Assembly: GCA_003245785.1 (NCBI GenBank)
Contig: QKCE01000252.1
Span: 1-37,741 of the forward strand
Length of the DNA stretch: 37,741 bases
From: Spirochaetales bacterium
GTDB taxonomy: Bacteria; Spirochaetota; Spirochaetia; Treponematales; Treponemataceae
Direction of reading: 5' to 3'
The notes beneath the pieces were generated by a model. It made no database searches and was not told the DNA's origin. It worked only from the letters and a program-made list of their open reading frames with translations. Within the stretch, counting starts at the first letter, position 1. Each line of letters begins with the position of its first letter. Shown here piece after piece: positions 17,439-25,754 of this stretch. The position numbers were made by a program, and so were the translations under genes.

Positions 17439-19370
17439 CTACCGCAAATGGACCATCAGGAGCATCACGTCGGAATTGCGCAAGCCCGAGATGCGCGAGG
17501 CCTGGCCGAGGGTCGCCGGCAGCACTGCCTTGAGCTTCGCTTTCGATTCCGAGGAAAGGCCGGGAATCGCGTCGTAATCGAAGGTCGCGGGGATCGGCGT
17601 ATCGTCCATCTTCCGCAGGCGGTCCACCCGCCGGTCCTGGGCGTCGATATAATGCTCGTAGCGTATGTCGAGTTCCGCGGCCGTCCGTATTTCCGGCGGA
17701 AAGGTCGAGAAGGCCGGGTCAAGGGCGATCACGTCCTCAAGGGGGACGTGGGGGTCGCGAAGGGCTTCCGCGCAGGTCTTACCCGCGTGCTTCTCGAGGG
17801 ACGGCCGCTCCCGCGAATCCGACGCGCGCACGCGCCGCTCGGAAAGGAGCGCGGTAAGTCCCGAGCGAAGGGCGAGCTTTCTCTCGAGCCGCTCCATCGC
17901 CCCGTCTCGCCGAAGCCCGATTTCCATGGCCCTGAGGGTAAGCCGCTCGTCGGCGGTGTCGTGCCGCAACCTGAGCCGGTATTCGGCCCGGGCGGTGAAC
18001 ATGCGATAGGGTTCTTTGGTGCCGAGGGTGACGAGGTCGTCGATGAGCACGCCGATATACGCGTCCGCCCTGCCGAGGATGAAGGGTTCGTAACCGGCGG
18101 GAACCTCGCCGGGTCCCGGCCGCGCCGAAGCAGCGGCCCGGGCGAAGAGGGCGGCGTTTATGCCCGCGATGAGCCCCTGCCCGCCCGCTTCCTCGTAGCC
18201 CGAGGTGCCGTTGATCTGTCCCGCGGTGAAAAGCCCCCGGATCCGCTTGGTTTCGAGGGCGGCGGTGAGTTGCATAGGGTCCAGGTAATCGTATTCGACG
18301 GCGTAGGAAGGCCGGGTCACGACCGCGTTTTCGAGACCGGGAATCGTCCGCATGAAGGCGTCCTGCACGTCCTCGGGAAGGGAGGATGAAAGCCCGTTGA
18401 TGTACACTTCCTCGGTATCGAGGCCTTCGGGCTCCAGGAAGAGCTGGTGCCGCTCCCGCTCGGCGAAGCGGACGACCTTGTCCTCGATCGAGGGACAATA
18501 GCGGGGTCCGACTCCCTGAATACGCCCTGAATACAGGGGGGAGCGGTGGATATTGGCGTCGATAATCCTGTGGGTTTCCCCGTTCGTCCAGGTGAGCCAG
18601 CAAGGTACCGAAGGACGCTCCACCCGGTCGGCGGAGAACGAGAAGGGGCGCATTTCCGGGTCGCCTTCCTGCCGCTCGAGTACGGAATAGTCGACGGAGT
18701 TCGCGAGGATGCGCGGGGGCGTGCCGGTCTTGAGCCGTCCCACCGTAAAGCCGCCGGCGCGGAGCGAGCCGCCCAGGCCACGGGCCGACTGCTCGCCGAG
18801 GCGCCCTTCGGGAGCTTCGTATTCGCCGATGAAAATTTTGCCCTCGAGGAAGGTGCCCGTCGTGAGCACCACCGCGGAGGCGGAAATTTCCCTGCCCCTG
18901 GCGGTCACTATCGCCCGGATCGAGCCCGAGGGGGCGGTCCCGGCGGAAAGCCGCCGCGGCGCCCCGCCCGGCGCTTCGACGACGAAATCGACGACGGTAT
19001 CCTGAAAGAGGTGAAGGCCCCTTTCGAGTTCCAGGGCGTGCTTCGCGAGGGTTTGATAGCGGTATTTGTCGGCCTGGACCCGGGGAGCCTGCACGGCGGG
19101 TCCCCGGCTCCGGTTGAGAAGTCGGTATTGGATCATCGTGGTGTCGGCGAGACGCCCCATTTCGCCGCCCAAGGCGTCGATTTCCCGCACGATGTTCCCC
19201 TTCGAGATGCCCCCGATGGAGGGATTGCAGGAAAGTTTCCCGATGGCGTCGAGGGATTGGGTGACGAGGAGGGTCTCAAGCCCCATCCGGGCGGACGCGA
19301 GCGCGGCCTCGATGCCGGCATGCCCGCCGCCGATTACTATTACGTCGTATGCGGTATAACGAAAGCCCAT
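17439..19370 (-). CDS. mnmG: tRNA uridine-5-carboxymethylaminomethyl modification enzyme MnmG (GidA)
   Basis: [30 protein letters not shown]..., [59 protein letters not shown]. Start corrected to 19370 (track ORF to 20045 is over-extended). Confidence 0.96.
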   Translation of the reverse strand: MGFRYTAYDVIVIGGGHAGIEAALASARMGLETLLVTQSLDAIGKLSCNPSIGGISKGNIVREIDALGGEMGRLADTTMIQYRLLNRSRGPAVQAPRVQADKYRYQTLAKHALELERGLHLFQDTVVDFVVEAPGGAPRRLSAGTAPSGSIRAIVTARGREISASAVVLTTGTFLEGKIFIGEYEAPEGRLGEQSARGLGGSLRAGGFTVGRLKTGTPPRILANSVDYSVLERQEGDPEMRPFSFSADRVERPSVPCWLTWTNGETHRIIDANIHRSPLYSGRIQGVGPRYCPSIEDKVVRFAERERHQLFLEPEGLDTEEVYINGLSSSLPEDVQDAFMRTIPGLENAVVTRPSYAVEYDYLDPMQLTAALETKRIRGLFTAGQINGTSGYEEAGGQGLIAGINAALFARAAASARPGPGEVPAGYEPFILGRADAYIGVLIDDLVTLGTKEPYRMFTARAEYRLRLRHDTADERLTLRAMEIGLRRDGAMERLERKLALRSGLTALLSERRVRASDSRERPSLEKHAGKTCAEALRDPHVPLEDVIALDPAFSTFPPEIRTAAELDIRYEHYIDAQDRRVDRLRKMDDTPIPATFDYDAIPGLSSESKAKLKAVLPATLGQASRISGLRNSDVMLLMVHLR

Positions 19371-19405
19371 AGCGGCCCAGTATAGCCCCGGTGTCGCGAC
19401 CGCGT

Positions 19406-20059
19406 CTACGTGGCCATGCGGACAGCGAGGGGAGGCATCCGTATGATTCGGTCCGCCAGGACCTCCGCCTCGGTCGGATCGTGGGTCACGTAAATCGCCG
19501 AATACCCGAGTTCCCGTTGGCGGGAGCGCAATTCGTCCCGGAGCCTTCCGCGAAGCTCGACGTCGAGGGCCGAGAGGGGCTCGTCGAATAGCACGAGGTC
19601 GGGATTCACCGCGAGGGTCCGCGCGAGGGCGACCCGCTGTTTTTCCCCGCCGGAAAGGCCCTCGATTCGCCTTTTGGCGAACCCCGAGAGCGAGAAGCGC
19701 TCGAGCCATTCCCCCGCGGCCATGCGGCTCTCCCGCGTGCCCATCCCGGCGGCCTTGAGTCCGTAGCCGATATTGTCCTCCACCGAAAGGTGGGGGAAGA
19801 GCGCGTGATCCTGGAACACCATGCCTATCCTCCGCTTCGCCGGGGGGAGCCGGGTCAGGTCGCGGCCCGCGAGAACGACGCTTCCCGCGTCCGGGGTTTC
19901 GAGCCCGGCGATCATGCGGAGCGTCGTGGACTTTCCGCATCCCGAGGGACCGAGCAGGGCCAGGGCCTCGCCGCGGGCGAGGTCGAAGGAAATCGCGACC
20001 GCCGCCGTCGCCCATCTTTTTTCGAGATCCCGGACCTCGAGCCACGCATTACCGTTCAT
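19406..20059 (-). CDS. thiQ: ABC transporter ATP-binding protein, thiamine(-phosphate) uptake
   Basis: [52 protein letters not shown]; operon with riboswitch-controlled thiB and thiP. Confidence 0.85.
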   Translation of the reverse strand: MNGNAWLEVRDLEKRWATAAVAISFDLARGEALALLGPSGCGKSTTLRMIAGLETPDAGSVVLAGRDLTRLPPAKRRIGMVFQDHALFPHLSVEDNIGYGLKAAGMGTRESRMAAGEWLERFSLSGFAKRRIEGLSGGEKQRVALARTLAVNPDLVLFDEPLSALDVELRGRLRDELRSRQRELGYSAIYVTHDPTEAEVLADRIIRMPPLAVRMAT

Positions 20060-21704
20060 TGGTACCGCCGTCTTGCAAGAAAAACGCGATTCCCGCGACG
20101 CAGGAAAGGGTCACCGCGCAGGCGCAGGCCTCGGAAAACCGGTAGGAGCCCGCCAGGCGGAAAAGGAGAAGCGCGAGGTTTTCGTAACCCGGCACCGAAA
20201 GGACCAAGGGAAGGGTCGCGTCGCCCGCGCTGATGGCGAAGACGAGGGCGGCCCCCGAAAGGGCCCCGCGGGCCGAAAGGGGCAAGAGGACCCGGTAAAA
20301 CCGGTCGATGGGACCCGAGGAAAGGAGCAGTGAGGCCTCGTGGATCCCCGCGGGCACCCGCTCGAGGGCGCTTTGTATTTGAGCCCAGGCGAAGGGCCAG
20401 GCGAGGGAAGCTTGGGCGACGACGAGGGCAACCCACCGCCCCCTGGGGGAGAGGAGTGTCCACCCGAAACCGAGCATCACGGGGGAAACCGCGAGGGGAA
20501 GGAGAGGGGCGAAGCGGGACGCCGCGCCACGGAGTCCCCGGGGAGACGCGCCCCCGCCGTAGGCCGCGAAGGTAAAAGCAAGGGATGCCGCCGTCGCCAG
20601 GGCCGCGGCGGCGAGCCCGGTGGATACCGTGGCGCCCAGGGCCGGGAAGAAATTCCGCCTGCCCAGAAAAGACCGCCACGTCCCGAGGCCCGCCGCGAGG
20701 GACGCGCCGTATTGGGCCCCCGAGGCGCTCACCGCGAGGGACCGGGCCGGTATCGACAGGAGCGGGCCGATGAAGAATACGAAAATGCCCCCGAGGAGCG
20801 CCGCGGCGAATGCCGTCTCGCCCGCGCCCCGAATGCGCCTCCTGGGCCTCGGGACGTCGCGGGAGGAGGTTCCCCCGCCGAGTTTCCCCTGGAGCCGCGC
20901 GTACAGCGCGATGATCGCGACCGCGGCGATCGTCTCGATCGCCGCTATCAGGGACGCAGTGCGGAAATCGAGAAGGTTTCTCGCCGACTGGTAAAGTTCC
21001 ACCTCCAGGGTGGTTCCCCCCACCCCGCCGAAAAGCAGCACGATCATGAAGCTGAAAAAGCAGTACAGGAACACGAGGGTCGCACCGGAGAGCGCGGGCC
21101 TGGCGAGCCGGGGAAGGGTAACGGTGAGGAACGCCCGGACGGGCCCGGCGCCGAGGAGCGCGGCGGCCTCTTCCTGGTCCGCGGGAAGGCGCTCCCATAC
21201 CCGGGAGACCGTCCGCATCACCACCGGGAAGTTATACAGGCCGTGGGCGAAGACCACGCCGGTCATGGAATAGAGGAAGGTTACGGGAGGCTCGTTGAGT
21301 CCGAAAGCCTTCGTCAGGAACAGGTTGAGCCAGCCCTGCCGGCCGTAATACAGCACGAAGGCGAGGGCGATTATCATGGGCGGCACGCTCAAGGGCACCG
21401 CGGAGAGGGCTAAAAGGAATTTGCGGCCGGGGAAATCGCGACGCGCGACGAAAAAGGCGGCGGGAACGCCCACCGCGAGGGCGCACAGGGTCGAAAGGGA
21501 GGCTTCCGCCAGGGTAAACCGGAGCGCGGACAGCAGCCTCGCCGTCCGGAGCGCCGGGTCGCCCTCACCCGCCGAGGTAACCCCGAAGAGGGCGACCAGC
21601 GCGGGCACGAGGAACCCCGCGGCGACCGCGAGCAGGGACGCGAGGCCGATCACTGCCCCCGCGTATCCCTTGCCCGATGCAAGCCGGCCGCGGATGCTTG
21701 TCAT
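20049..21704 (-). CDS. thiP: ABC transporter permease (two fused permease modules), thiamine uptake
   Basis: 551 aa with two binding-protein-dependent permease modules (e.g. AAALLGAGPVRAFLTVTLPRLARPALSGATLVF; EASLLLSSGPIDRFYRVLLPLSARGALSGAALVFAIS). ATGA overlap with thiB. Confidence 0.85.
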   Translation of the reverse strand: MTSIRGRLASGKGYAGAVIGLASLLAVAAGFLVPALVALFGVTSAGEGDPALRTARLLSALRFTLAEASLSTLCALAVGVPAAFFVARRDFPGRKFLLALSAVPLSVPPMIIALAFVLYYGRQGWLNLFLTKAFGLNEPPVTFLYSMTGVVFAHGLYNFPVVMRTVSRVWERLPADQEEAAALLGAGPVRAFLTVTLPRLARPALSGATLVFLYCFFSFMIVLLFGGVGGTTLEVELYQSARNLLDFRTASLIAAIETIAAVAIIALYARLQGKLGGGTSSRDVPRPRRRIRGAGETAFAAALLGGIFVFFIGPLLSIPARSLAVSASGAQYGASLAAGLGTWRSFLGRRNFFPALGATVSTGLAAAALATAASLAFTFAAYGGGASPRGLRGAASRFAPLLPLAVSPVMLGFGWTLLSPRGRWVALVVAQASLAWPFAWAQIQSALERVPAGIHEASLLLSSGPIDRFYRVLLPLSARGALSGAALVFAISAGDATLPLVLSVPGYENLALLLFRLAGSYRFSEACACAVTLSCVAGIAFFLQDGGTNER

Positions 21705-22723
21705 TTTGAGAGGATGGTAACCGCTTTATCGATTGCCGCGGTTACGTCGGCGGATGCGACCGTCAGGGTCTTGGGCGCCATGGGGGCCGCCTTGAAGCTC
21801 GCGGGCAGGGTCACCGAAGGCGACACCGGGTACATGAACTGGGTCAGGGGCAGGACTTCCTGCGCCCCGTCGGTGAGCATGAAATCGATGAACGCCTTGG
21901 CCCCTTCGGGATTCTTCGCCCCCTTCGCGAGGCCGAGCCCCTCGATCTGCGCGACGTGGCCCTCGGGGAAGATCAGCGCCTCGTAACGCTCGGTATTCTC
22001 GAATTCCACGTGGTACGCGGGGCTCGTCGTGTAGCTGATGACCAGCGGAGCCTCGCCGGAGGTGAACAGCGAGTATCCCGCGTCCCAGCCGGGCGCCACG
22101 GTCAGCACGTTGCCCTTGAGCCGCGTCCAGAAATCGGGCCAGTCCTTGCCGAAGGCCGCCATCGCCCAGGCGAGAAAGCCCGTGCCCGGGGTACTCGTGC
22201 GCGGGTCCATCAGGATGATCTTTCCGGCGAAACGGGGAGACGCGAGGTCCGCGAGGCTCGAGGGGGGCTCGATCCCCGAAGCGGTATCGAAAATCATCGC
22301 GAATTGACCCCAGTCATAGGGGGTCAGGAGCCAGTCGTCGGCGAGGCGCAGGCCCGCGGGGACGACGTCCGCACCGGCGGGCTTATAGGAGGCGAGCACG
22401 CCGGCCTTCCGGGCCGCGTCGATCAGGTTGTTGTCGAGGCCCACGAGCACGTCAGCCCGAACGTCCTTCTTCTCGAGTACCGCCCGGGAAAGGACCTGTC
22501 CCGCGTCGCCGCAGGAAACGAGGTTCACGGCGATCCCGGTTTTCCCGGTAAAGCGCTTGGCGAGTTCCGGACCGGGACCCCATTCGGCCGTGAAGGAATC
22601 GTAGGCATAGACGGTAATTTCGTTCGAAGCGGTCGCCGCCTCGGAAGAACCTTTCGCGGCGAGCTGTCCCGCCGCGACCATCAGGGAAGAAAGTAAAAAG
22701 AAGGTGAAAATTCTGGTTTTCAT
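21701..22723 (-). CDS. thiB: Thiamine ABC transporter substrate-binding protein
   Basis: MKTRIFTFFLLSSLMVAAGQLAAKGSSEAATASNEITVYAYDSFTAEWGPGPELAKRFTGKTGIAVNLVSCGDAGQVLSRAVLEK: ThiB-type; directly preceded by a TPP riboswitch. Start corrected to 22723. Confidence 0.9.
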   Translation of the reverse strand: MKTRIFTFFLLSSLMVAAGQLAAKGSSEAATASNEITVYAYDSFTAEWGPGPELAKRFTGKTGIAVNLVSCGDAGQVLSRAVLEKKDVRADVLVGLDNNLIDAARKAGVLASYKPAGADVVPAGLRLADDWLLTPYDWGQFAMIFDTASGIEPPSSLADLASPRFAGKIILMDPRTSTPGTGFLAWAMAAFGKDWPDFWTRLKGNVLTVAPGWDAGYSLFTSGEAPLVISYTTSPAYHVEFENTERYEALIFPEGHVAQIEGLGLAKGAKNPEGAKAFIDFMLTDGAQEVLPLTQFMYPVSPSVTLPASFKAAPMAPKTLTVASADVTAAIDKAVTILSK

Positions 22724-22726
22724 CGC

Positions 22727-22845
22727 TCCCTCCGCCGGTATTACCCGGATACAGGTTGGCCGGCCCCAGGGGCCGACGCGTAAGGGTATGATCTCAGCCT
22801 TAAGTCGAAGGGGCGGAACGCCGATTCGACCAGGCACCCCTGGCA
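22727..22845 (-). ncRNA. TPP riboswitch (THI element)
   Basis: Minus-strand: AGGGGTGCC...AAGGCTGAGATCATACCC...CAACCTGTATCCGGGTAATACCGGCGGAGGGA, matching the conserved GGGGUGC / CUGAGA / ACCC / ACCUG / GGNUAAUNCC / AGGGA blocks; immediately upstream of thiB. Confidence 0.95.
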
Positions 22846-22851
22846 AGGGCC

Positions 22852-22880
22852 ATAGTATCGAAGGCCGGGAAAAATTGCAA
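22852..22880 (-). promoter_or_regulatory. Sigma-70-like promoter for the TPP-riboswitch/thiBPQ transcript
   Basis: Minus strand TTGCAA (22880-22875)-N17-TACTAT (22857-22852); predicted start about 22845, the first base of the aptamer. Confidence 0.55.
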
Positions 22881-22897
22881 GTTAACCCGTTCGCTGT

Positions 22898-22903
22898 TAT
22901 ACT
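22898..22903 (+). promoter_or_regulatory. Sigma-70-like -10 (TATACT) for the PfkB gene; -35 TTGCAA at 22875-22880, 17-bp spacer
   Basis: TTGCAA-N17-TATACT, followed by 6 nt and ATG at 22910. Confidence 0.6.
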
Positions 22904-22909
22904 CGGCCC

Positions 22910-23866
22910 ATGGGCACCAATACCGCCAAAAAAACCGTCCGCCGCGTGCTTTGCGTGGGTTCAGCGTCGGTCGACATAAAGGCATTCAGTTTTCAGGAAG
23001 ACGTGCAAAACGCGTACCGCGAGGGCACGATCGACCTCGTGGCCGGGGGAGTGGCCCGGGGCATGGCGCGAAACCTCCGCCAGCTCGGCTTCGAGGTCTC
23101 CATCGCCTCGGTGATCGGCCAGGACATCTTCGGCGAATTCCTGCGAAAGGACCTCTCTACCGCGGGTGTGAATACCGGGCTTTTGCGGGTAAGCAAAACC
23201 TCGTCGACCGCCCTCTTCTCGGTCATGGCCGCGAAGGGCGGCGGCTCGTCCTGCGTGTACGCCAACGGCGTCCTTCAGGAGATAACCGTGGACCGGGAGT
23301 TCACGGACTTCATGGACCGGGAAAAAATCGATACCCTGGTCATCGACTCGAACGTGTCCCACGCGGTGCTCGAGCGCCTCTATTCCCTGAAGGCCGCCGA
23401 AGGCCCCAGGCCGCTATTCGTGTTCCAGAACGCCACCTCGCCGGATATCGCGAAGAAATCCCTCGCTTGGGCGCCCCTGGTCGATCTTTTCGCGGCGAAC
23501 GAATTCGAGGCGGCGGCGATAATCGGCGAGACCGCCACGCCCGACGAGGCCTTCGCCGACCGGTTCCGGGCCCTGGGCTACAAAAACTTCATCATTACCT
23601 TCGGGGAACGGGGCGTCCTCGTCGCCCTCGGGCCAAAAACCTGGATAGAGCCGGCCTACAAGCCCTCGGTCGTGGTCGACACGATCGGCGCCGGCGACGC
23701 CTTCGCCGCCGGCTTTCTCTATGGGTACCTCGGCGAGCAGAACGAGAAAACCTGCATCCGGTTCGGCCTCGCCTCCGCCCGCGAGACCATCGCCACCCGC
23801 GATACGGTATGCAGTTTCCTCACGGCGGAATACCTCGATGGCTTTCACCTCAACGACCAGGCATAG
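22910..23866 (+). CDS. PfkB-family carbohydrate/nucleoside kinase
   Basis: RVLCVGSASVDIKAFSF...VAGGVARGMARNLRQLGFEVSIASVIGQDIFGEFL...VVVDTIGAGDAFAAGFLYGYL: both PfkB signatures. Confidence 0.92.
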   Translation: MGTNTAKKTVRRVLCVGSASVDIKAFSFQEDVQNAYREGTIDLVAGGVARGMARNLRQLGFEVSIASVIGQDIFGEFLRKDLSTAGVNTGLLRVSKTSSTALFSVMAAKGGGSSCVYANGVLQEITVDREFTDFMDREKIDTLVIDSNVSHAVLERLYSLKAAEGPRPLFVFQNATSPDIAKKSLAWAPLVDLFAANEFEAAAIIGETATPDEAFADRFRALGYKNFIITFGERGVLVALGPKTWIEPAYKPSVVVDTIGAGDAFAAGFLYGYLGEQNEKTCIRFGLASARETIATRDTVCSFLTAEYLDGFHLNDQA

Positions 23867-23900
23867 GGAGGCGGATATGCCCGCAAAAGGAGGAATCTTC

Positions 23901-24659
23901 ATGGCTGGATTGCTTTCATGGGCCGCGGTAGCCCTCGCGGCAGCCCAAACGGCGCCCGGTACGCCGGCCGGAACGCCCCCCGACGGGGAACGTCTCCGCC
24001 GTGCGGAAGGCTTCGCGGAATCCCTCGAATGGACCGGCCAAGATTCCCTGCGCTTCGCCTTCGGCGGGGTAACGGTCGTTGTCGATCCCCTCGTCGGGCC
24101 CTCGGGAAGCGACCGGGCGGACTTCATCCTCATCACCCACCCGCATCAGGACCACCTTTCGCCGGCTTCAGTGGAAGCCTGGTCCGGAGCAGAAACGGCC
24201 GTTATCGCGCCGGTCTCGGTAGTTCCCGAGATCCGTAAATTCCATGAGGGACCGATCGAGGGGCTCAAGCCGGGGGATACCTTCAAGCTCGGCGACGCGA
24301 CGCTGGAGGCGGTCCCGGCCTACAACGCGAAGAAACAGAACTTCCACCCCAAGGCGAACGGCTGGCTGGGTTACGTGCTGGACGACGGGAAGCTTCGGGT
24401 CTATATCGCCGGCGATACGGAACGCATCCCGGAAATGAGGGAAATCCGGGCCGACTCGATTCTCCTGCCCCTCGGCCAGGTATATACGATGAACGACGTC
24501 GCCGAGGCCGTCGCCTGCGTCGCGGACGTCCACGCCGTACTCGCGATCCCGGTGCATTGGGGCCAGTACGAGGGCTCCGCGGAGGACGTCAGGCGGTTCG
24601 GCGAACTTCTCGGGAGCAAGGCGCGACTTTTCGTACCGAACAGAAAGAAAACCTTTTAG
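23901..24659 (+). CDS. Secreted MBL-fold metallo-hydrolase (UlaG-like)
   Basis: MAGLLSWAAVALAAAQTAPG signal-peptide-like N-terminus; ADFILITHPHQDHLSPASVE; start chosen at 23901 because of the strong SD AAGGAGGAA (MPAKGG at 23877 is the alternative). Confidence 0.85.
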   Translation: MAGLLSWAAVALAAAQTAPGTPAGTPPDGERLRRAEGFAESLEWTGQDSLRFAFGGVTVVVDPLVGPSGSDRADFILITHPHQDHLSPASVEAWSGAETAVIAPVSVVPEIRKFHEGPIEGLKPGDTFKLGDATLEAVPAYNAKKQNFHPKANGWLGYVLDDGKLRVYIAGDTERIPEMREIRADSILLPLGQVYTMNDVAEAVACVADVHAVLAIPVHWGQYEGSAEDVRRFGELLGSKARLFVPNRKKTF

Positions 24660-25687
24660 GGAAACCACTCTCCCCGGTCCAAATCGGGCCTGATGCCGGG
24701 CCTCGTCAGGGCGAAGTCGTAACGAGTCGGGTCCCCGGGACAAAATTCCCGAAATCGCGCCGTGACCGCGAGGGCGGTCGCGAGATTGGGCGGGGCGCTT
24801 TCCGGCGCGAAGCCAAGCCGGCGCGCAACCCAGGACATGTGGGTATCCATCGGCTGCACGAGCCGCGACGCAAGCGAGGGGTCCCAGCCGCCGGGATCGA
24901 CGGCGTCCTGACGCACGAGCCAGCGAAGCATCAAAAAAGGCCGCTTGCACGCCGAGCCCCCGGTAGGCGAGGGCAGGAGGTTTTTCGCGTAGGGAAACGT
25001 ATCCCGCGGCAAGCCTTTGGCCAAGGCCGCCCGTTCCCGGACCTCACGGACGAAAAGATCCAGGGCGGGGGCGAGCGTGCCGGCGGCGAAGGGTAGCGGC
25101 TCCCCACTGCCCGGTCCCGACCCCGCGAAATCCGAAAACGCCGCGCCCAGGCTCCCCCATTCATCGATAATTCCCCGCGCCCCGAAAAGAAGCGCCGCCA
25201 CGTCGTCTCCCGAAAAGAACCGGTACCGAAACCCGGCAAACGCCGCGGCGATATCCCCGGTGCCCGAAGAATCCAGGAAATCCCGGGGCGTGCCGCCCAT
25301 CCGGGCCAAGGCGTCGCGCGCGGCGCCGACGATGAGCCCCGCCCGACCCACCGCGAGGGAGGACGCGACGAGGGCGGCGATTTCCCTGTCGCGGATATCC
25401 GGGCAATCCCGGGCGACCTCGAGGGGGTCCGGGCTGATGTACTCGGGGCGATTGAAGCGCCCGTAGGTCATTTCCAAAAACGCGGCGAGCGCGGCGGGGT
25501 CCTGTTCGTGCACGGCGATAAATATACCCGCGACCGCCTTCGGGGTATAGCCTTCCGCGACCCCTTGCGTACGGTGAATATTTGGATGGCGGAAGCGCCG
25601 AAGAACGCCTTGTCGTGAGCCCTTGAGAATGCCGATTTCGCCATCGACCCCGAACGACCCGGTTTCGCCCGCCAAAACTTCGAACAT
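24656..25687 (-). CDS. TIGR02757-like protein of unknown function
   Basis: YGRFNRPEYISPDPLEVARDCPDIRDREIAALVASSLAVGRAGLI...PSPTGGSACKRPFLMLRWLVRQD...DPGGWDPSLASRLVQPMDTHMSWVARRLG. True start uncertain: conserved region begins about 55-60 residues in; an in-frame GTG near 25512 is possible. Confidence 0.72.
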   Translation of the reverse strand: MFEVLAGETGSFGVDGEIGILKGSRQGVLRRFRHPNIHRTQGVAEGYTPKAVAGIFIAVHEQDPAALAAFLEMTYGRFNRPEYISPDPLEVARDCPDIRDREIAALVASSLAVGRAGLIVGAARDALARMGGTPRDFLDSSGTGDIAAAFAGFRYRFFSGDDVAALLFGARGIIDEWGSLGAAFSDFAGSGPGSGEPLPFAAGTLAPALDLFVREVRERAALAKGLPRDTFPYAKNLLPSPTGGSACKRPFLMLRWLVRQDAVDPGGWDPSLASRLVQPMDTHMSWVARRLGFAPESAPPNLATALAVTARFREFCPGDPTRYDFALTRPGIRPDLDRGEWFP

Positions 25688-25692
25688 CCGGC

Positions 25693-25720
25693 TTGTATCG
25701 CGTCGTTCGGTAACTATAAT
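25693..25720 (+). promoter_or_regulatory. Sigma-70-like promoter upstream of the chemoreceptor gene
   Basis: TTGTAT (25693-25698)-N16-TATAAT (25715-25720). Confidence 0.5.
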
Positions 25721-25754
25721 TAAGTATTGAACTTTTTTTCGCCAAGGATTTCCC

